Shown here: piece by piece, positions 6,939 to 17,005 of the stretch | How the letters are laid out: every line of letters starts with the position of its first letter | How positions within the stretch are numbered: position 1 is the first letter of the stretch | Assembly: GCA_963715055.1 (NCBI GenBank) | Contig: CAVQRB010000017.1 | Span: 124,001 to 188,000, forward strand | Origin: CAVQRB01 sp963715055 | GTDB lineage: Bacteria; Pseudomonadota; Alphaproteobacteria; Rhodobacterales; Rhodobacteraceae | Direction: 5' to 3' | DNA length: 64,000 bases | Program-made: the position numbers and the translations under genes | The notes under the pieces: generated by a model | Databases searched by the model: none | Seen by the model: the letters and a program-made list of their open reading frames with translations, nothing else | Told to the model about the DNA's origin: nothing

Positions 6939-7604
6939 CTACAGCCCAAGCTTGTCCCGCATGAAAGCAAGCGCCACCGACAAGCCATCCGGCGCGATCC
7001 CATGTCCGGTGCCTTTCATGATATGGGCGAAGACTTCCTTGAAGCCCGCCTGCTGCAACGCCTCGGCGGCCTGCGGCAAGGATTGCGGCGGCACCACATC
7101 GTCGCTGTCACCATGCACCAGAAGCACCGGCGGGCGCACAACCACCTCGTCGGCCAACGCTTCGGGCGCCAAGAGCCGGCCGGAAAAGGCCACCACACCG
7201 GCAACCGCATCCTCGCGGCGCGGGGCCACGTGCAGCGCCATCATCGTGCCTTGCGAAAAGCCGAAGAGCACCACCTGCTCGGGCAGCACGTCCTCATCCA
7301 CCATCAGCGCGTCTAGAAAGGCATTCAGATCCTCCACCGATTGCGCCATGCCGCGCATCAATTCCTCCTCCGAGGAGCCGTCGATCCAGGGAATGGGAAA
7401 CCACTGAAAGCCCATCGGTGCGCCGGCGCAATCCTCCGGCGCATCGGGGGCCACGAAGAGCGTATCCGGCAGGTGCTCGCCCAGCGGGTCCGCGAGCCCC
7501 AGAAGGTCGGCTCCATTGGCGCCATAGCCATGCAGGAACACGACGATGGAGCGTGTCTCCCCGGAGACCGGCGCGCGCCGTCCCGCATTCAAAACCCGTG
7601 TCAT
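6939..7604 (-). CDS. Phospholipase/carboxylesterase-type alpha/beta hydrolase
   Basis: 221 residues of the phospholipase/carboxylesterase (Abhydrolase_2) family. Oxyanion-hole segment VFLHGYGANG (23-31), nucleophile S117 in FGFSQG, Asp in VHGDSDDVVP and His in GTGHGIAP complete the triad. Members hydrolyse short acyl or thioester bonds in the cytosol. Its ATG overlaps the stop of the glycosylase gene by 4 bp (ATGA), so it is the last gene of a cobK-glycosylase-esterase operon. GGGAAGGG precedes the start. Confidence 0.88.
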   Translation of the reverse strand: MTRVLNAGRRAPVSGETRSIVVFLHGYGANGADLLGLADPLGEHLPDTLFVAPDAPEDCAGAPMGFQWFPIPWIDGSSEEELMRGMAQSVEDLNAFLDALMVDEDVLPEQVVLFGFSQGTMMALHVAPRREDAVAGVVAFSGRLLAPEALADEVVVRPPVLLVHGDSDDVVPPQSLPQAAEALQQAGFKEVFAHIMKGTGHGIAPDGLSVALAFMRDKLGL

Positions 7605-8233
7605 GAAATCCCTTCCCGTTGTTTGATGGCCCGGTAGTAGGCAAAGAGCAGCCGCGCCGCAACCGAGCGCCAGGGTGACCAGGCGGTGGCCATCTGCCGC
7701 AGCGCACGCTCCCTGGGGCGCTCGGGCAGCTCGAAAAGGTGCCGCGCCGCTTCCTGCAAGGCCAGATCGCCCGGCGCGAAAACATCCGCGCGGCCCAGGC
7801 TGAACATCGCGTAGATCTCCGCGGTCCAGACACCGATGCCCGGGACAGCTGTCAGGGTCGCAACGACTTCCGCGTCCGGGGCCACGCGCAGTGCTTCGAA
7901 GTCAACACCGGCCGCCGCGAGCGCATGGGCGTAGCTGGCCTTCTGGCGGCTGAGACCAAGGGCGCGCAAGTCTTCCTGCGACGTGGCCGTGACGCGCAAG
8001 GGCTCGGTCATCCCCGCCGCTTCGAGCCGCGCCCAGATCGCCTTGGCGGAGGCGACGCTGACCTGCTGGCTCACGATCGCGCTCAGCAACTCGGCGAACC
8101 CGTCCGGCTTGCGTCGCAGCGGCAAGGGGCCCGCGATCTTGAGCGCCTGCTCAAAACGCGGCTCGGCGCGGGCGAGCCAGGCCGCGCCCTCCTCCACATC
8201 AGCCGCGCAGGAAATGATGTGCCCGACGCTCAT
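7601..8233 (-). CDS. DNA-3-methyladenine glycosylase II (AlkA-like, HhH-GPD superfamily)
   Basis: 210 residues. The helix-hairpin-helix is LTAVPGIGVWTAE (about residues 124-136) and the catalytic Asp is in VFAPGDLAL, as in AlkA-type glycosylases that excise alkylated purines. The N-terminal LLSAIVSQQVSVASA is the conserved first helix of the domain. No Fe-S cysteines follow, so it is not a MutY/Nth member. It overlaps both the upstream cobK and the downstream esterase by 4 bp, implying translational coupling. Confidence 0.88.
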   Translation of the reverse strand: MSVGHIISCAADVEEGAAWLARAEPRFEQALKIAGPLPLRRKPDGFAELLSAIVSQQVSVASAKAIWARLEAAGMTEPLRVTATSQEDLRALGLSRQKASYAHALAAAGVDFEALRVAPDAEVVATLTAVPGIGVWTAEIYAMFSLGRADVFAPGDLALQEAARHLFELPERPRERALRQMATAWSPWRSVAARLLFAYYRAIKQREGIS

Positions 8234-8973
8234 CCGTTGGCCTCCCAGGCCAGCGCATCGGCCACGGCTTCGACCACGGGGGCACCGGGCGGGGGCGCAG
8301 GGCGGTCGATCATCAGGACGCGAATGCCGAGACGCCGTGCGGCAAGGATCTTGGACATGCTGGCAGCCCCTCCGACATTGCGACAGATGAGCCGTGTGAT
8401 CTCGAGATCGCGAAACAGCGCCTCCTCGTCAATGAGCGAAAAGGGCGGCGTGCCGCTGAGGAACTCGAGAAAGGGATAGGGCGAAGCCTCTGCAACCGGA
8501 TGCGTCTGGCGCATGTAGACGATGCCGCCCGGGAAACCTGCGTAGTCGGGCAAGGTGCCGGCCCCGGTGTTGCTGAACACCCGCGCGCCCGGTGGCACGC
8601 CCTCGACCGCTGCACGGACAGTGGCGAAATGGGTCCACTGGTCGCGCGCGGTCGCGGTCCAGGCCGGGCGCAGCACGCGCAGATAGGGCAACCCCAGCGT
8701 CGCGCAGACCCCTGCTGCGCAAAGGCTCACATCGTCATCGAAGCCGTGGCTGGTGTCGATGACGCGGGCGACCTTCTGGTCCTGCATCCAGGCTTTCAGG
8801 GCCGAAGGGCCATCGAAGCGTCCGACACGGGTCGGGACCGGCAAGGGGTCGAACATGCGCTCGGGCTCGGGAAGGCTCGCGATCACCTTGCGATTGCGCG
8901 CCCGGAGCCCGGCAACCACGCCATGCGCCTCCCTTGCTCCCGCCAGAACGAGTGTCTTCTCACCGGTGCTCAT
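8230..8973 (-). CDS. cobK: Precorrin-6A / cobalt-precorrin-6A reductase
   Basis: About 247 residues from the ATG at 8973; the frame stays open to 9054 but the extra N-terminus would enter the divergent promoter. KTLVLAGAREAHG is the N-terminal nucleotide-binding start; IDTSHGFDDDVS, YLRVLRPAW, FSNTGAGTLPDYA and ICRNVGGAASMSK are signature blocks of the CobK/CbiJ family, which reduces precorrin-6A with NADPH in the corrin ring pathway. No other cobalamin gene is nearby. It leads an operon with a DNA glycosylase and an esterase. The organism's B12-dependent ribonucleotide reductase (19.5 kb) would depend on this pathway. Confidence 0.9.
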   Translation of the reverse strand: MSTGEKTLVLAGAREAHGVVAGLRARNRKVIASLPEPERMFDPLPVPTRVGRFDGPSALKAWMQDQKVARVIDTSHGFDDDVSLCAAGVCATLGLPYLRVLRPAWTATARDQWTHFATVRAAVEGVPPGARVFSNTGAGTLPDYAGFPGGIVYMRQTHPVAEASPYPFLEFLSGTPPFSLIDEEALFRDLEITRLICRNVGGAASMSKILAARRLGIRVLMIDRPAPPPGAPVVEAVADALAWEANG

Positions 8974-9059
8974 TCGCGCGACTTTAGGCATGCTGGCCCC
9001 ATGTGCAAGAGGATCGAAGAGGGCTTGTCCCAGGTCCGCGCAGGGATTACGCAAGGCCC

Positions 9060-10271
9060 ATGCAAACCGAAGATCATTCCCGCGCGAGACGCAACCTGGC
9101 CGTGCTCATCGCGGCGCAGGCGCTCCTGGGGGCGCAGTTGCCGATGATCTTCATCATCGGCGGGCTCGCGGGCCAGTCGCTGGCAAGCAACCCCTGTTTT
9201 GCAACGCTACCGATTACGATGATCGTTCTGGGCTCGATGCTCTCGGCCACGCCGATTTCGGCCTTGATGCAGCGCTTCGGCCGGCGGGCAGGCTTTGCGC
9301 TTGGCGCGGTCGGTGGCGCGTTGGGCGGCGTCGTGGGGGCCTACGGTCTTTACGTGGCATCCTTCCCGATCTTCCTTGCAGGCAGCTTCCTTACCGGGGT
9401 CTACATGTCCGCGCATGGATTCTACCGCTTCGCCGCGGCGGATACCGCCTCAGAGACGTTCCGGCCCAAGGCGATTTCCTATGTGATGGCCGGGGGCCTG
9501 CTCGCCGCGATCATCGGCCCGCAACTGGTGAAGCTGACCGCGGATGCCTATGTGATCCCGTTTCTCGGCACCTACATGGCGATCATCGCGATCAATCTCT
9601 GCGGTGCCTTTCTCTTCGCTTTTCTCGATATACCGAAGCCGGTCCCTCCGTCAGTCGATGCGCCGCGCGGGCGCAGCCGTTGGGAATTGCTCACCACCCC
9701 GCGCATCGCTGTGGCCGTGATCTGTGCCACGGTATCCTACGCGTTGATGAACCTGGTGATGACTTCGACCCCGCTTGCCGTGGTCGGGTGCGGGTTCGAC
9801 AAGGCCGATGCCGCCGATGTGGTGACGTTCCATGTGCTTGCGATGTATGTGCCCTCCTTCTTCACGGGCCACCTGATCGCGCGATTCGGGGTCGAACGGA
9901 TCGTGGGTATTGGCCTGGTCATTCTCGGTTTGGCCGGTCTCGTGGCGCTGAGCGGCGTCGATCTGGCGAATTTTTTTGCGGCGCTGATCCTGCTCGGGAT
10001 CGGCTGGAATTTCGGCTTTATCGGGGCCACCGCAATGCTCGCGGGCGCCCATGCGCCAGAGGAGCGCGGCCGGATGCAGGGGCTGAACGATCTGCTGGTC
10101 TTCGGCGGCGTGACGCTCGCCTCCTTCTCCTCGGGCGGTTTGATGAACTGCTCCGGCGGCACCGCGCAGGAGGGCTGGAATGCGGTCAACATGGCGATGA
10201 TTCCGTTTCTGGTGCTGGCGGGCGGCGCGCTCATCTGGCTGGTCATGCGCCCCAAGGCGCAGACCGCCTGA
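9060..10271 (+). CDS. MFS transporter
   Basis: About 403 residues from the ATG at 9060 (AAGG just upstream); a GTG at 9003 would add 19 non-hydrophobic residues and is less likely. Twelve hydrophobic segments can be traced. The loop MQRFGRRAGFALG between segments 2 and 3 is the MFS motif A position. The fold argues for a proton-driven carrier in the inner membrane, but nothing identifies the substrate. It is divergent from cobK with an 86-bp shared promoter gap, which might mean a link to that operon, though this is only context. Confidence 0.82.
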   Translation: MQTEDHSRARRNLAVLIAAQALLGAQLPMIFIIGGLAGQSLASNPCFATLPITMIVLGSMLSATPISALMQRFGRRAGFALGAVGGALGGVVGAYGLYVASFPIFLAGSFLTGVYMSAHGFYRFAAADTASETFRPKAISYVMAGGLLAAIIGPQLVKLTADAYVIPFLGTYMAIIAINLCGAFLFAFLDIPKPVPPSVDAPRGRSRWELLTTPRIAVAVICATVSYALMNLVMTSTPLAVVGCGFDKADAADVVTFHVLAMYVPSFFTGHLIARFGVERIVGIGLVILGLAGLVALSGVDLANFFAALILLGIGWNFGFIGATAMLAGAHAPEERGRMQGLNDLLVFGGVTLASFSSGGLMNCSGGTAQEGWNAVNMAMIPFLVLAGGALIWLVMRPKAQTA

Positions 10272-10330
10272 GGGGGCTCTGCCCCCGGCCCTGACAGGCC
10301 TCCCCCGGGATATTTAAGGCAGAAGAAACG
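10272..10330. repeat. Rhodobacterales-type intergenic GC-hairpin plus GGGATATTT motif
   Basis: Directly after the MFS stop: GGGGGC-TCT-GCCCCC, then a CCTCCCCCGGGATATTT stretch running into GGCAGAAGAA. From memory, closely similar hairpin-plus-GGATATTT...CAGAAGAA sequences recur between genes in Rhodobacteraceae genomes. It may serve as a bidirectional terminator for the convergent genes. Confidence 0.5.
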
Positions 10331-10333
10331 CTC

Positions 10334-11101
10334 TCAGGACCAGCGCCACAGGTGATAGGTCCGGCGTAGCGGCGTCGGATGCAGCCTGCCCTCCGCAACG
10401 GACGTGGGCCGCCTGACCACCTGCTTCAGAATCAGTTCTGCAAGGAAGGCTTCGGTCAGGGCAGGCCGGGCCGGTTTCGGCAGCGCCCGGTTAAGGGTGC
10501 GGCGGGCGGGCATCTCGCGCAGGGCCTTCGCTGCCAGCGCTGCAACCGCGCCGGCGCGACCGTCGACGAGCGGGATGCGGCCACGGGCTTCAAGTTCCGG
10601 CACCGCCTGCAGGAAACGTGCCAGACCGCAGGCGCGGGAGAGCGCCATGACGCTCTCTCTCGCTGCGCCACTTGCGCCAAGTGCTTGCACCGCGGCCCAC
10701 ATGAGACTTCCGGCGGTTTCCTCGAGATATCGCTCGAAATGCGCCGCATCTTCGAAAGGGTCCTTGTAGATATCCCAGCGCCGGGCGGCGACCGCCCTGT
10801 CGAGAAGCTGCGCGGTATGCGGCGTGAGGACTTTTGCCAGCGGCGTCACGACCTCATGGCGGCGGACTGTGCGCCCCTCGGCAATCTCCTCCAGCGCGTC
10901 GCGCCACCATTGCAGGCGCATCTCGGCGATCATCGGTTCCTGCGTCACCCAGGGTGCGCGTGCAACCTCGACATTGAAGGCATAGATCGGGAACAGGACG
11001 AGGCGGGCCGCAAGGGGGCCGGCCATCACCGCCGCGAAACGGTCGGGATCGGCCTTCTCGACGAGCGCGGCGCAGGCGGTCATGTCCGCGTCGAACCTCA
11101 T
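10334..11101 (-). CDS. Squalene/phytoene synthase-family protein lacking the first Asp-rich motif
   Basis: 255 residues with the SQS/PSY fold markers LFPIYAFNVEVARA (about 36-49) and MRLQWWRDALEEI (about 61-73). At the place where active synthases have DxxxD, this protein reads FNVEVA, so the Mg-diphosphate site is probably missing. That pattern is shared with NDUFAF6-like proteins, which assist respiratory complex I assembly. Its stop overlaps nothing, but its start overlaps the methyltransferase stop by 4 bp. Role inferred: complex I assembly or another non-synthase function. A genuine carotenoid enzyme is less likely, with no other crt gene nearby. Confidence 0.75.
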   Translation of the reverse strand: MRFDADMTACAALVEKADPDRFAAVMAGPLAARLVLFPIYAFNVEVARAPWVTQEPMIAEMRLQWWRDALEEIAEGRTVRRHEVVTPLAKVLTPHTAQLLDRAVAARRWDIYKDPFEDAAHFERYLEETAGSLMWAAVQALGASGAARESVMALSRACGLARFLQAVPELEARGRIPLVDGRAGAVAALAAKALREMPARRTLNRALPKPARPALTEAFLAELILKQVVRRPTSVAEGRLHPTPLRRTYHLWRWS

Positions 11102-11817
11102 GCAGGGCGCACGACGCAGAGCAGATAGCCAAAGTTGTCCTTTTCGGCACGCCAGAGCGATGCTTCGGCTTCCTGTTCGTCCAGAACCCGCGACAGCGCC
11201 TCATCGGCCTCTGGCCTGAGCGTCGCCACTCTCTGATCGAGCGGGCCGAAGTAGTTCTCCCAGGCGCTTTCGGACAGGCGTCTGGTGTCGAGAACGGTAT
11301 ATCCGGCGGCAGCAATCCTGGCGCGGATACCGGCCTCGTCGGTCATCGCGGGATAGTCCGCGAAGTTCCTGCGCGCGGCATCGGAGGGCGTGTCGGTGAA
11401 CCAGCAGGCTTCGCTGAAGGCGATGGCGCCGCCCGGAGCAAGGATGGGGCGCCAGGCGGTCAAGGCCTCGGTCACGCCGAGAAAGTAGACCGCCCCTGCG
11501 CACCAGATCAGATCGAACGGCCCCGCGAGGCTGGTCATATCGGCCTGGACAACTTCCACCCTCGGGTCTGCCAGATGTGCCGCCCGGGCCGCCGCCACGA
11601 AATGCGCAATCCGGTCGCAAGCGGTGACATGGCCGCGCGGGGCGACCTCCAGAAGCGCCGTGATGTCGCCCCCTGGACCGCAGGCCGCGTCAAGGATGCG
11701 CGCCTCGGGCCCGACGCCCGCGACCTTGGCGGCCCAGGCCACATCGGCCGCTTCCCCCGGGCCCTCGCGCGGCAGATTGCGGTGCAGGGTCAGAAACGCA
11801 TCCCAATCGGCACTCAT
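11098..11817 (-). CDS. Class I SAM-dependent methyltransferase
   Basis: 239 residues. Motif I is ILDAACGPGGD (about residues 41-51), the acidic end of beta-2 is ACDR, VVQADM is motif II, and FDLIWCAGAVYFLG is the post-motif. The substrate is unknown. The start codon overlaps the cimA stop by 4 bp, and its own stop overlaps the start of the squalene-synthase-like gene, so all three are translationally coupled. This family is often annotated as small-molecule or ubiquinone/menaquinone-type methyltransferase; nothing here proves that. Confidence 0.83.
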   Translation of the reverse strand: MSADWDAFLTLHRNLPREGPGEAADVAWAAKVAGVGPEARILDAACGPGGDITALLEVAPRGHVTACDRIAHFVAAARAAHLADPRVEVVQADMTSLAGPFDLIWCAGAVYFLGVTEALTAWRPILAPGGAIAFSEACWFTDTPSDAARRNFADYPAMTDEAGIRARIAAAGYTVLDTRRLSESAWENYFGPLDQRVATLRPEADEALSRVLDEQEAEASLWRAEKDNFGYLLCVVRPA

Positions 11818-13433
11818 GAAGCCCCCTTGACGTCACGCAGGATCTTCCAGCGGATCGCGTCGAGCAGCGCCTCGAAGGAGGCGTCGACGATGTTGGCGGA
11901 GACCCCCACGGTGGACCAGCGTCGGCCCTGCCTGTCCTCGCTGTCGATGATGACGCGGGTTACGGCCTCGGTGCCGCCCTGGGTGATGCGCACCTTGAAA
12001 TCCACCAGCCGCATGTCGTCGATGATGCCCTGATAGGGGCCGAGATCCTTGGCCAGCGCCTTGGCCAATGCATTGACCGGGCCGCGGTCATTGCCGGTTT
12101 CATCCATGGATTCCGAGACGGAGAGCTTCTTTTCCCCGTCGATCTTGACGACCACCACGGCCTCGGAGAGGCTGATCATCCGGTCGTATTTGTTCTTCCG
12201 CCGCTCGACCGTGACCCGGTAGCGCTTGACCTCGAAGAACTCCGGCATCTGCCCCAGGGCCTGGCGTGCGAGCAACTCGAAACTGGCTTGTGCCGTGTCG
12301 TAGGAATAGCCCTCCGCCTCGCGCGCCTTGATCTGATCGAGGATGAGGCCCAGTGCGGGATCGCCCTTTTTCACCTTGAGCCCCGCCCCTTCCAGCCGCT
12401 CGCGCAGGTTCGACTGGCCCGCCTGATTGGACATCGGGATGATGCGCGCATTGCCGACGACGGCGGGGTCTATGTGTTCATAGGTGGCCGGGTTCTTGAG
12501 GATCGCCGAGGCGTGCAGCCCCGCCTTGTGCGCAAAGGCCGAGGAGCCGACGAAGGCCGCCTGCCGGAAAGGCACGCGGTTGAGGATCTCGTCGAGCATC
12601 CGGCTGGTGCGGGTCAGGGTCTTCAGCGCTTCATGAGTGATTCCAGTGGCATAGCGGCTGGCGTAGGGCTCCTTGAGCAGCAGGATCGGGATCAGCGAGG
12701 TGAGGTTGGCGTTGCCGCAGCGCTCGCCCAGCCCGTTGAGCGTACCCTGAATTTGCCGCGCGCCGGCATCAACAGCGGCCAGCGAGCAGGCCACGGCGTT
12801 CTCGGTATCGTTGTGGGTGTGGATGCCGAGACGGTCACCGGGGATGCCCGCGGCGATGACCTCGCGTGTGATCCGGCCCACCTCCTCGGGCAGGGTGCCG
12901 CCGTTGGTGTCGCAGAGCACGATCCAGCGTGCGCCCGCGGTGCTGGCCGCCCGGATCGCCTCCAGCGCGTAGACCGGATTGGCCTTGTAGCCGTCGAAGA
13001 AATGCTCGGCATCGAACAGCGGCTCGCGCCCCTGCGCCACCAGATGCGCGATGGATTTCGCAATGTTTTCAGTATTTTCCGCAAGCGTGATGCCCAGGGC
13101 AGCCTCGACGTGGAAGTCGTGGGTCTTGCCGACGAGGCAGACGGCGCGCGTGCCTGCGTTCATCACAGCGGCCAGCACATCGTCGTTCTCGGCCGAGAGG
13201 CCTGCGCGCTTGGTCATGCCGAAGGCGGTCAGGCGCGCGCGGGTCTTGGGGGCGGCGTCGAAGAAGGCGCTGTCGGTGGGGTTCGCGCCGGGCCAGCCGC
13301 CTTCGATGTAGTCGACGCCGAGCCGGTCGAGGGCGGCGGCGATGGAGAGTTTTTCCTCGGTGGAGAACTGCACGCCCTGCGTCTGCTGGCCGTCACGCAG
13401 GGTGGTGTCGTAGAGATAGAGGCGTTCGGTCAT
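11814..13433 (-). CDS. cimA: Citramalate synthase
   Basis: 539 residues from the ATG at 13433 (AAGGAAA upstream); the open frame extends to 13487 through a tandem repeat but without a ribosome site. The DRE-TIM barrel start YDTTLRDGQQTQG, the metal site HTHNDTENAVA and the GLGERCGNANL block identify the 2-isopropylmalate-synthase superfamily. The length and the C-terminal regulatory LeuA-dimer domain (about 400-539) match CimA-type citramalate synthases (also labelled 2-isopropylmalate synthase-like). The enzyme condenses pyruvate and acetyl-CoA to (R)-citramalate for isoleucine synthesis that bypasses threonine. The regulatory domain suggests isoleucine feedback. Confidence 0.9.
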   Translation of the reverse strand: MTERLYLYDTTLRDGQQTQGVQFSTEEKLSIAAALDRLGVDYIEGGWPGANPTDSAFFDAAPKTRARLTAFGMTKRAGLSAENDDVLAAVMNAGTRAVCLVGKTHDFHVEAALGITLAENTENIAKSIAHLVAQGREPLFDAEHFFDGYKANPVYALEAIRAASTAGARWIVLCDTNGGTLPEEVGRITREVIAAGIPGDRLGIHTHNDTENAVACSLAAVDAGARQIQGTLNGLGERCGNANLTSLIPILLLKEPYASRYATGITHEALKTLTRTSRMLDEILNRVPFRQAAFVGSSAFAHKAGLHASAILKNPATYEHIDPAVVGNARIIPMSNQAGQSNLRERLEGAGLKVKKGDPALGLILDQIKAREAEGYSYDTAQASFELLARQALGQMPEFFEVKRYRVTVERRKNKYDRMISLSEAVVVVKIDGEKKLSVSESMDETGNDRGPVNALAKALAKDLGPYQGIIDDMRLVDFKVRITQGGTEAVTRVIIDSEDRQGRRWSTVGVSANIVDASFEALLDAIRWKILRDVKGAS

Positions 13434-13668
13434 GCGACGATTTCCTTGCCGAAACCGGGGGGTGACATGTGTACACCCCCTGTACACCCCCCGTACACCC
13501 CCTGCGACATCGGCAGCGCGCAGCGCGCCGGGGCCGGAGCCCGCCGCGGCGCGGATCTTTCAGGCACTACACGTCCGGGCCAGCGGCCCAGACAGCCCCC
13601 GACCGCCCCCCCGGACGGGGACTTGCGCCCCACCCGCGGTCCGGGGCTGTCCTCTGCGACGAGCCGGG

Positions 13669-13672
<4 letters not shown>
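13430..13672 (-). CDS. Possible 80-residue linker gene between cysS and cimA
   Basis: An ATG at 13672 overlaps the ancestral cysS stop (ATGA), and the frame ends in a TGA overlapping the cimA start (GCATGA). Two coupling-type overlaps on both sides are suggestive of a real cistron. Against it: the protein (MTRLVAEDSPGPRVGRKSP...) is Gly/Pro/Arg-rich without a recognisable fold, and part of it is encoded by an 11-bp tandem repeat. It could be a leader that couples cimA translation, or chance. Confidence 0.3.
13470..13503. repeat. Three tandem 11-bp repeats containing GTACACCCCC
   Basis: GTACACCCCC begins at 13471, 13482 and 13493, exactly one helical turn (11 bp) apart, 37-60 bp upstream of the cimA start codon. 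This could be an iterated protein-binding site in the cimA leader or a slipped-strand expansion. The regular phasing makes a binding site worth testing. Confidence 0.7.
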
Positions 13673-15095
<1,423 letters not shown>

Positions 15096-15313
15096 GGCAT
15101 GCGTCCTTGCGCGGTGTCAGCGCGGGCATAGCAATCTCATGTCAGGATGAAAACGACCAAAGCGCCCGCAAAAAGGGATCAGCGAATAATGCGACAGATG
15201 GGCGTGGCACGGGTCATGGCCTCTGAGTAGACCCCGCCCGCCGCCCGGTCAAGCCTGATTGACGAATCGGGCAGGCTCTGCGCCCCTGCGCGCTCACGCG
15301 GAAAGGGCAGATC

Positions 15314-16489
15314 ATGCAGCCATCAGGACGGATCACGGGGCTTACGGGAGGCGGCTCGGACGGCTGGGATGTGTTCCTCAAGGCGCGCCGGATGATCGCG
15401 GAAGGCGTGAAGGTCACGGAGCTGACCATCGGCGAGCATGACATCCGCACCGCCGCCCCGATCCTGCAGGAAATGCACCGGGCAGCGCTTGCGGGGCACA
15501 CGGGCTATGCCGCGGTGCCGGGCACGGCGTCCTTGCGCGACGCAGTGGCGCGGCGCGTGGCCGAGCGGACCGGCGTGCCCACCTCGCGCGACAACGTACT
15601 GATCACGCCCGGCGGTCAGGCCGCCCTTTTCGCAGCACATATGGCGGCCTGCGATCCCGGCGATACCGCTCTCTACATCGATCCTTATTACGCCACCTAC
15701 CCCGGCACCCTGCGCGGTGCGGGAGCGGTGCCACAGGTGATCCGGACCCGCGCCGAGGATGCCTTCCAGCCTCGGGCCGACGATCTGCGCGCCTATTCGA
15801 AAGGGGCCCGCTCGCTGCTGGTCAACTCGCCCAACAATCCCACGGGCGTCGTCTATTCCGATGCCACGCTGGGCGGCATCGCGGAGGTTTGCCGCACGGA
15901 CGATCTGTGGCTGATCTCCGATGAGGTTTACGACACGCAGGTCTGGGAGGGGCGGCATCTGAGCCCGCGCGCCCTGCCCGGCATGGCCGAGCGGACGCTG
16001 GTGGTGGGGTCGATGTCGAAATCCCACGCCATGACCGGGTCGCGCTGCGGCTGGATCGTGGGGCCGGAGGCGGTCATCGCGCATCTGGTGACGCTTGCCA
16101 CGCATACGACCTACGGCGTGCCGGGCTTCATCCAGGATGCGAGCCTTTTCGCCCTCTCGCAGGGCAGGGATTTCGAGGCCGAGATCGCCGCCCCCTTCCG
16201 GCGCAGGCGCGCCATCGCGCAAAGGGTTCTCGGCGGTCAGAATACCGTGGGCCTGATCCCCGCGCAGGGGGCGATGTACCTCATGCTCGACATCCGCGCG
16301 ACGGGCATGACGGGCGAGGCCTTCGCCTACGACCTTCTGGAGCATGAGCATATCGCCGTGATGCCGGGCGAGAGTTTCGGGGCCGCTGCGGCTGGGCACC
16401 TGCGCGTCGCCATGACCATCGCGGATGACGCTTTCGAAAACGCGTTGCGCAGGCTGTGCGCCCATGCGGAGAAACATGCGGCCCGGTGA
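15314..16489 (+). CDS. Class I/II pyridoxal-phosphate aminotransferase
   Basis: 391 residues of the aspartate-aminotransferase fold type I. NSPNNPTGVVY is the conserved Asn-Pro motif, ISDEVYD carries the PLP-ring Asp and Tyr, and the Schiff-base Lys is in GSMSKSHAMTGSRCGW. The C-terminal Arg for the substrate carboxylate is in GHLRVAMT. The amino-acid preference cannot be read from the sequence. A GAAAGGG precedes the ATG. It seems monocistronic; a second member of the superfamily is at 28763. Confidence 0.88.
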   Translation: MQPSGRITGLTGGGSDGWDVFLKARRMIAEGVKVTELTIGEHDIRTAAPILQEMHRAALAGHTGYAAVPGTASLRDAVARRVAERTGVPTSRDNVLITPGGQAALFAAHMAACDPGDTALYIDPYYATYPGTLRGAGAVPQVIRTRAEDAFQPRADDLRAYSKGARSLLVNSPNNPTGVVYSDATLGGIAEVCRTDDLWLISDEVYDTQVWEGRHLSPRALPGMAERTLVVGSMSKSHAMTGSRCGWIVGPEAVIAHLVTLATHTTYGVPGFIQDASLFALSQGRDFEAEIAAPFRRRRAIAQRVLGGQNTVGLIPAQGAMYLMLDIRATGMTGEAFAYDLLEHEHIAVMPGESFGAAAAGHLRVAMTIADDAFENALRRLCAHAEKHAAR

Positions 16490-17005
16490 CGCAAGAATCC
16501 GGCGGGTTCAAACCGGCGGGCTTTCGATTTCCCGAGTGACGCGTTCCGAACTGGAAGGACAGGCGCCGCGGGAATCTATCCGCGTCATCGTCGACCCCGG
16601 CGTTGCCGCCGATGTCGATGAAGACGTGCATGAGATTGGCGCCGGAGACGATCACCTGCTGCGTCGCCCAATACGCAAGGCCCAGACCATGAAAATCATC
16701 GGTGTCGCCGCCCACGGACTGTCCACATCCGCCGCGAAGCTTGTCACACCGGGTTGAGTCGACGCATTCGCCAATCTCGGCGCCACCGCAAGGTCCAAAA
16801 CCGACGTCTGGTCGCAAACCGGCTTGAACGCATGACCACAAGCGCAGCAGAGTTGGCGAAACAGATGGAGCACCCATGCAATCGGATCGGACCAAGATCG
16901 CCCTTGTCGTGCGCACCATCGGCGCCGAGCGGGGGCGTGCGGCCAGAGGTGGTCCGGAAGAGCTCTGATCTCCGCATCGCAGCTTTTTTCTTTCGGGACA
17001 TCCAG
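16490..17005. other. 516-bp region without a supported gene, upstream of the MttB-family gene
   Basis: No frame on either strand has a credible start, ribosome site and domain. A minus-strand frame reads GLAYWATQQVIV, faintly like a membrane segment of sodium/solute symporters, followed by unrelated residues, so a decayed gene is possible but not shown. The last 60 bp before 17006 should hold the promoter and leader of the downstream gene. Confidence 0.5.

Noticed and set aside
16600..16720. Remnant of a sodium/solute symporter (GLAYWATQQVIV on the minus strand)
   Set aside because: Similarity rests on about a dozen residues and the flanking frame is unrelated; too weak to annotate.
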